A program made the translations under genes and the position numbers. Source: Beverwykella pulmonaria (lineage: Eukaryota > Ascomycota > Dothideomycetes > Pleosporales > Melanommataceae). Taken from it: a stretch of DNA of 64,000 bases. The notes beneath the pieces were generated by a model, which worked only from the letters and a program-made list of their open reading frames with translations, was not told the origin of the DNA and searched no databases. This document shows positions 58,460 through 64,000 of the stretch, in pieces; positions within the stretch are counted from its first letter, which is position 1, and every line of letters begins with the position of its first letter. Where the stretch lies: NCBI GenBank assembly GCA_001599595.1, contig BCHH01000012.1:1108561-1172560 (forward strand), given 5' to 3'.

Positions 58460-59508
58460 CTATTTCACCAGGCTCTCAACCCCACTAGGAAGTACACCCT
58501 TCGCCTTGAACACACCCACAATTTCATCCCACATCTTCTTCTGCAACTCAGCCCCCTTCTCCCCCCTCGCAAACTCCACCTCATCTGTAATCTTCATCTC
58601 GCTCAAATACCTCCCATGGCTCTCGTCCCCGGCCACAACCGCCCCATCAACAATGCACTTGCCTCCATCCGCCGCGCTCCTGCCCAGCAGCAGACCCGAA
58701 GCCTTGATAACGTACTTCATGGCACCCGAAGCGCCGCTCAAAAGTCCTGTATTGCAGAATCCTGGGTTCGTCGCATTGACCACGATACCTTCACCTGCTG
58801 TCCGCTTTGCGAATTCTTTGCTCCAGAGAAGGGAGATGAGCTTGGTGGTCGGGTACCGGTCTTGGTTATTGTACTTGCTCTGGTCGTTGAGGGCAGCCAA
58901 TACTTCGCCGGTAGGTAGTTTGCGCTCGGGGAACTTGGCCATGGCGTGCAGGCCGCTGGATATGAAGCTCAGATGCGGCTTTGGCGCGTCCGAGTTTGCA
59001 GCTCTAGAGGAGGCAGCGAGGCGGAGATTGGGAAGGAGCAGGAGGGAGAGGTAGGCGGGGCCGAGGACGTTGATTGCGAGATCGGATTCGTAACCGTCGA
59101 CTGTTTGAGCCCATTTGAAGCTCCACGTTCCTGGCGTTGAAATTAACATGTGTGCGCAATTGTGAGTCTTGGTGCATGCTCACCAGCATTCAGTATGGCA
59201 ACATCGACCTTCTGGCCCTCCAACCCCTCCGCGAACGCCTTCATGCTCGCAAAGCTCGCCTGGTCCAACTGCCTGACATCAATCTGTGTTGCCTCCGCCT
59301 TCAACTTGCTCAGTTCAGTCGCGGCTGTATTTCCGCGCTCCAGATTCCGCACCGCGAGGATGAGGCGTGCGGGCTTGCTGGCGAGAATCTCGCGGGCTGC
59401 TTCGTAACCTAGGCCCGCATTTGCGCCGGTGATGAGCACAGTGCAGTTGCTGAGATTGACGGGTTTAACGGGCAGGATCTTGGTGAACTGGGCCTTAAAG
59501 AAATCCAT
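58460..59508 (-). CDS. short-chain dehydrogenase/reductase
   Basis: Two exons (59184-59508, 58460-59130; 53-nt intron) give 331 residues. The cofactor motif TGANAGLG (27-34), the ILNAG block, FISSG with the catalytic Ser, and RYPTTK (Tyr201, Lys205) are present, followed by NPGFCNTGL. It resembles the retinol-dehydrogenase/WWOX-like SDR group often found in fungal metabolite clusters. Convergent with the FMO gene (143 bp apart) and divergent from the MFS exporter, which suggests shared regulation with the exporter. Confidence 0.88.
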
Positions 59509-60170
59509 CTTGACTGCTTGTACTGGGAGATGAGTGCAAGATTGAAACCAGGTTTGAAATTATGAGCAAAAAAAAAAAGTCGCGTCCACGTCTTCGCGAG
59601 GTACGTTTGAACGGGCCGTCGGGGCCCCAAATTCGCCGTTCACGTGCTTCTAGATGAACGTCGTGGCGCTGCGCCGCCCGCTGTGGGGAAACAAGCGCAC
59701 AGATATTGCGCTAAATCCAAGCGCCGGGTTTCAGACTGTGAGGCTTGCAGCGGGCATCAGCACCCCTGCCGTGGCGTCGCTAGTCTGTCAGCCAGGGGAC
59801 GGCGTGCTGACCGGGAGGCATGATTGCCCTTTTGGTTGGGCGTTCGTTACGGAAGGATTGGAGTGACGGAGACACCACCAGAAGCGTGCAGTCGGCGAAA
59901 TTAGGCTGAAAGCGGGGAAAGACGGATGAAAATGTTGACCGGGCCCGTGGCCCATGTGCTATTATCAGCCTGGCTCAGCACATGGTCGGTCATCTATGGG
60001 ACTGCAAGTTGGCAGTGGAAGGCGCGTGCTTGCATTCTTACTTCGCACCAAAGAGGTAGGAGGAGACCCCCAGTACCTCCCAGGGCTGTTCAGCCCAGCT
60101 TTGCGCCTTCGCCGACCTTCTTGCCTCCTCGTTCAGACCCCAGAGAGTTCTTCGGCGAGGTGCACCTACG
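59509..60170. promoter_or_regulatory. divergent promoter, SDR / MFS exporter
   Basis: About 660 bp between divergent starts. A poly-A run lies at 59567-59578. Several GC-rich boxes but no site I can name. Confidence 0.45.
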
Positions 60171-62310
60171 ATGGAGAAAAGCTTCGAGCCTGAGGTCGCA
60201 CACACGGCTACCTGCTGGCACTCCGAAGAATCCTTTGCTCCTGTGGTACCTATTGAAGTGGAAAGCATCGCTGAAGACGAATCTCGATATCATCTCTCTG
60301 GGCCGAAGCTATATCTCATTATCGTGGCACTGTGTTTGTCGGTTATCATCGTCGCTTTGGTTTGTATACTCTTCAAAACTATCTTGGGCCATGGTACAGC
60401 AGGCTAACTTCGCATAGGACAATGCAATACTTGCAACGGTAAGCACTCTGTTATAATTTGACGCCTCGAGAGAAGAGAGATGCTTACCAGCATAGGCGAT
60501 ACCAACCATCACAACGGCGTTCGACTCCCTCAAGGATGTCGGCTGGTATGGGAGTGCATTTCTGATTGCAATGTATGTCCTTTTTCTTTTTCCAAATATC
60601 TTTAGTTCCTCACGCTGGGTGCTTCATGCGTGTCTTCCGTCAATACATTTGCTATCGGTTCCGATTACATACTAAATTTTCAAGCTGTGCATGCCAACCT
60701 CTCACTGGCAAGATATACCAACAATTCCCCCTCAAAGCATCCTACCTATGTTTCCTCTTAATCTTTGAGCTTGGCTCTCTTATCTGCGCCGTGTCCCCCA
60801 ATTCTGTGGTTCTTATCATAGGCCGCGCAGTTGCAGGAATAGGAGCTTCGGGCCTTTTCTCAGGCGCATTGATCATCATAGCGCATTGTATTCCACTTCG
60901 TCTTAGGCCAAGTAAGTCTACTCTCTTGATGAACAAGACTTGAGCAGTAGGACTGACAAGTTGTAGTCTACACCGGCATAATAGCCTCCATGTTTGGCAT
61001 TGCCAATATCGTCGGTCCCATCATCGGCGGAGCATTAACCCAGCACCTCGGCTGGCGCTGGTACGTCATTTCAATCCCAGCTCTCGAATCCCCCATTGCC
61101 ATATTAATCTCATGGACTCTCGTAAAGGTGTTTTTGGATCAACCTGCCTTGCGGATTCCTCACCGCTATCGCTCTCTTCTTTCTATTCAAATCTCCTTCA
61201 ACGCCAACTACTAATTCCTCATTCGCGTCCAAAATACGCGCCCTCGACCTCCCCTCCTTCGCGCTCTTCGTCCCCACAACCACAATGTTCCTGCTTGCGC
61301 TCCAATGGGGCGGCAACACCTCACCATGGACCTCAGCCAAGATCATTGGTCTTCTTTGTGGCGCCGCGTGTATGTTTACTTTCTTCGTGGCATGGCAGTG
61401 TAAGGCTGGAAATGCTGCAAGTATACCTCCTAAGGTAATTGGGCAGAGAACTGTGGCGTGCTGTGCTGTGGTCGCATTCCTCGCGTTTGGAAGCTTGCAG
61501 TTGACATTATACTACTTGCCAATGTGGTTCCAAGTTATCAAGGGTGTGAGTCCAACAAAGAGTGGACTGCTATATTTACCGACTGTTGCGGGAGATATAG
61601 CATTAAGTGTTGTGGGGGGACTGTTCGGTAAGTCGATCTACGTCGTCCGAGTCGTATTAGGGTGGCAATGAGCTGATGAGAATCAGTAACGAAGGTCGGG
61701 TACTACAACCCTATCCTGTTCCTAGGCTGCATATGTGTAGCTGTTGGAGGAGGCCTTTTCACGACAATGAAACCGCATATCGGCTCGTACCAAATCGCAT
61801 ATCAAGTTATTCTAGGATCAGGGTTCGGCGCTTTGATTCAAACAGTTTGTCCACCTCCACCTCCAAGCCCTCATGACCACTGACAATTCCAGCCGCTCAT
61901 CGCTGTTCAAGCTGTTCTCCCGCTCTCACATATCTCCACCGCTACTTCCACACTCATGCTATGCCAATTCCTCGGCGGCTCGATATTTCTGTCCATCGCG
62001 ACCAATATCTTTGAATCCAAGCTTGAATCTTCGCTAACTGCTGTCCTATCTCCTGATGTAACATCCGCAATTTTTCAGGCGGGTGCTGCGGGCGTGAGAG
62101 ACATTGTGAAGCCGGAGATGTTGGAGAATGTATTGCAAGCTTACAATGATGCTATTACGACTACTTTTGTAAGTGAGCAATTATGCAGTACTAGGATGTG
62201 TGCTAACTGTGTTGCAGTGGGTGATCATGGCGAATGGGGCTGTGGCGTTAGTGGCGAGCTTGGGGATGCAGTGGAGGAGTGTTAAGGGGGTCAAGTTATC
62301 GATTGGCTAG
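60171..62310 (+). CDS. DHA2-type MFS exporter
   Basis: Nine exons (60171-60359, 60418-60438, 60496-60572, 60685-60911, 60967-61060, 61128-61627, 61687-61844, 61893-62168, 62218-62310) give 544 residues with about 14 helices. The N-terminal block VALDNAILATAIPTITTAF depends on a 21-nt microexon. The antiporter signature is NIVGPIIGGAL, followed by WRWCFWINLPCGF. This is the drug:H+ antiporter-2 type used to export fungal metabolites. Two introns have GTTTGT donors. As the last gene of the cluster and divergent from the SDR, it is the likely exporter of the product. Confidence 0.9.
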
Positions 62311-63815
62311 GCTGTATAAAGTTGCTGTCAGGATATCAATTTTGCTGTTTACGAATTAAAAATGAAGATCATGAACTGGAAAAGCTCAACATCCCCTACT
62401 AGAATTGTTCCCCCCGAGACCCGAAAACCTCTCTCCTAGCGGCTTCTTCCCGAGTATAAAGTAACACGACTTAAACCCATGCACTTCGATGACTGTGAAG
62501 ATTGTTGTATGTCGCATTTTTATTCTATGCTACTCCACGTTATAGCAGTCGGGGTATGGGCTTGTGCCACCACATATGAATACATATGTGTTCTAGCTGG
62601 GTTGATATGGTCCAGCTTATGTGCCTGCCATGTATTGGGATTTTGTCCAAATGCTGTCTTTCTAACTTGACATCACCAATTCTTCGACTGACTCTATGAT
62701 GAGTGATTAGAGGTCTCTCTCCAGCATATTAAGTGCTGAAACTACTGGAAATTTCAGGAAATAGCTGCGTGGGCTTAGCTGTGCTGCTCCCCTGAAGCAG
62801 AGTGACGGGTGGTTTGGTAGGATGAAAGCTATTTAACGCATTTAAAATGAGAGGTGCATTCTTTGATAGATGTGAACAGGTGTTGTTCGTTAGATATACC
62901 ATCATGTATTAGATCTTTTCGTCTCGCTAACTTAGTCTTGTACGTACTTGGTATGTAAATGACAGATACCAGAGCGGGAAGACCAAAAAGTTCCTCTAGA
63001 GTAGGTATATTTCAGCTCGTCAGGGCTTTCACATTCTTTGAATACTAATCAATCCTTCAGGCAATTAACTGCCTCCAGCATACATGACAAAGTATGAAAC
63101 TTATGAACGACGCCATTGACATCAGGAGAAAACTTTAAGAGTATTAATTAGTTGGGAAAGATTGGCTACCGAACTGTCGATTACTACTTGTATTCTTACC
63201 TCGGTATTGAGACTCTTGAAGAGATGCCGATTTTGTTTATCGTGGGGACGGGCTTCGTGGACTTCTGTAAAACATTTTAATATTCTGAGAAAGGAACAGG
63301 ATTGTTGATCTTGTTGAAGATGCTTTCTAGTGGGGTTGTTCTGTAGATACAGAGAACTGGTGGGGAAGAAAGGATGGTTGGAGGCTGTTGGAGAAGACGC
63401 ATACTCTGATTTTATAAGGCAGAAATCGAGAGGGCTAAAGGTTAGATTTTATTGAGCCTGATCTTGAGTCCAATGCCAACTGAGTCCTCTATCAACTCTT
63501 ACTTCTAGTGAGAATACTTCTAGATCTAACTGTCGACCCAATTGACATCAAGTTGATTTTGATATATCATGCAAAAGAGGTTTAGATGGGGCGAAGTTAA
63601 TGTGCCTTACCCTAAGCTTCCTTTCACATCTAATAATAGAGCGCTAGTAATGTAGGGCTGTGATGCCGTTTCTGCTCATCGTCAGCTTTACAGGGACTTA
63701 AAGACAATTTGATTCACTACAGAGATTTCTAACATGTGCCGCACATAGCGCCACACAAACATCGCAAGTAGATGGTACAAGAGCGCAAAAATGCCCACGC
63801 CCGTCATCCCTCACA
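62311..63815. other. terminal gene-poor interval
   Basis: A 63-codon ORF at 62479-62670 lacks support. The rest is AT-rich and without coding signal. Confidence 0.4.
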
Positions 63816-63977
63816 TCACTCCATCATGTTAGTCTTAATCTTCTTTTTCTTCCTTGCTGGTCTCCGCCCACCTCGCCGCCCCCCGGGACTACCAATACCC
63901 TCCGCCCCATCAGCCGCAAAGTAGAAACTGAGTTCGAAGTAGAGGTAATTTAGGCAATGGCATCCTGCATCTAACAT
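63816..63977 (-). CDS. short ORF or last exon of a gene leaving the window
   Basis: A 53-codon minus-strand ORF ends in a Gly/Arg then Lys-rich tail (GRRGGRRPARKKKKIK). An AG acceptor sits just before its second codon, so it may instead be the final exon of a gene that begins beyond the window end. No domain recognised. Confidence 0.25.
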   Translation of the reverse strand: MLDAGCHCLNYLYFELSFYFAADGAEGIGSPGGRRGGRRPARKKKKIKTNMME

Positions 63978-64000
63978 TTCACACGGCTAGCCTTACATGA

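Noticed and set aside
47281..62310. Complete indole-diterpene (paxilline-type) cluster
   Set aside because: Cyclase and prenyltransferase fit, but no PaxM-type epoxidase, dedicated GGPP synthase or second P450 is present in the window.
62479..62670. 63-codon Cys-rich ORF after the exporter
   Set aside because: No signal peptide pattern, no family and weak start context; length is within chance expectation.

Overview
The window reads as nuclear DNA of a filamentous ascomycete (Pezizomycotina). Genes carry many short introns (about 45-180 nt, mostly GT-AG, often with CTAAC-like branch sites). Gene content is fungal: GLC8, NAA38, a Ulp2-type SUMO protease, PTH11-like receptors and wall-sensor proteins. 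I cannot fix class or species from the sequence alone. Exon models were built by hand from reading frame, splice signals and family resemblance; in every spliced gene the phases close to an uninterrupted protein.

Layout. (1) 1-9.4 kb: F-box protein, a decayed reading frame, secreted GH47 mannosidase, a frameshifted kinase relic, a small surface protein, a mitochondrial-type protein divergent from the NatC Sm-like subunit NAA38. (2) 10-18.6 kb: a gene graveyard holding a reducing-PKS C-methyltransferase fragment with one in-frame stop, a broken FSH/LovG-like hydrolase, an intact GMC oxidoreductase, a helicase C-terminal relic, and copies of two dispersed repeat families. This looks like a dead polyketide cluster. 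(3) 18.7-24.5 kb: two divergent surface proteins that share an Asn-rich linker, then a YMR226C-like SDR divergent from an MFS transporter. (4) 26.8-44 kb: housekeeping core with M18 aspartyl aminopeptidase, GLC8 phosphatase inhibitor, a class II (4EHP-like) eIF4E, Ulp2-like protease, AIG2-like cyclotransferase, a PQ-loop membrane protein and a Cys-rich wall sensor. (5) 45-47 kb: gene-poor, with a third repeat copy.

(6) 47.3-62.3 kb: the most interesting part, a terpenoid-type biosynthetic cluster. It holds a cytochrome P450, a PTH11-like seven-helix protein, a PaxB/Pyr4-like membrane terpene cyclase, a PaxC-like prenyltransferase with a non-canonical second metal motif, a class-B flavin monooxygenase, an SDR and a DHA2-type MFS exporter. 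A working model is prenyl transfer, cyclisation in the membrane, oxidation by P450/FMO/SDR, and export. No PaxM-type FAD epoxidase, no dedicated GGPP synthase, and no PKS or NRPS is visible, so this is not a standard indole-diterpene or meroterpenoid cluster.

The last 1.7 kb shows no convincing gene apart from a short ORF at the edge.
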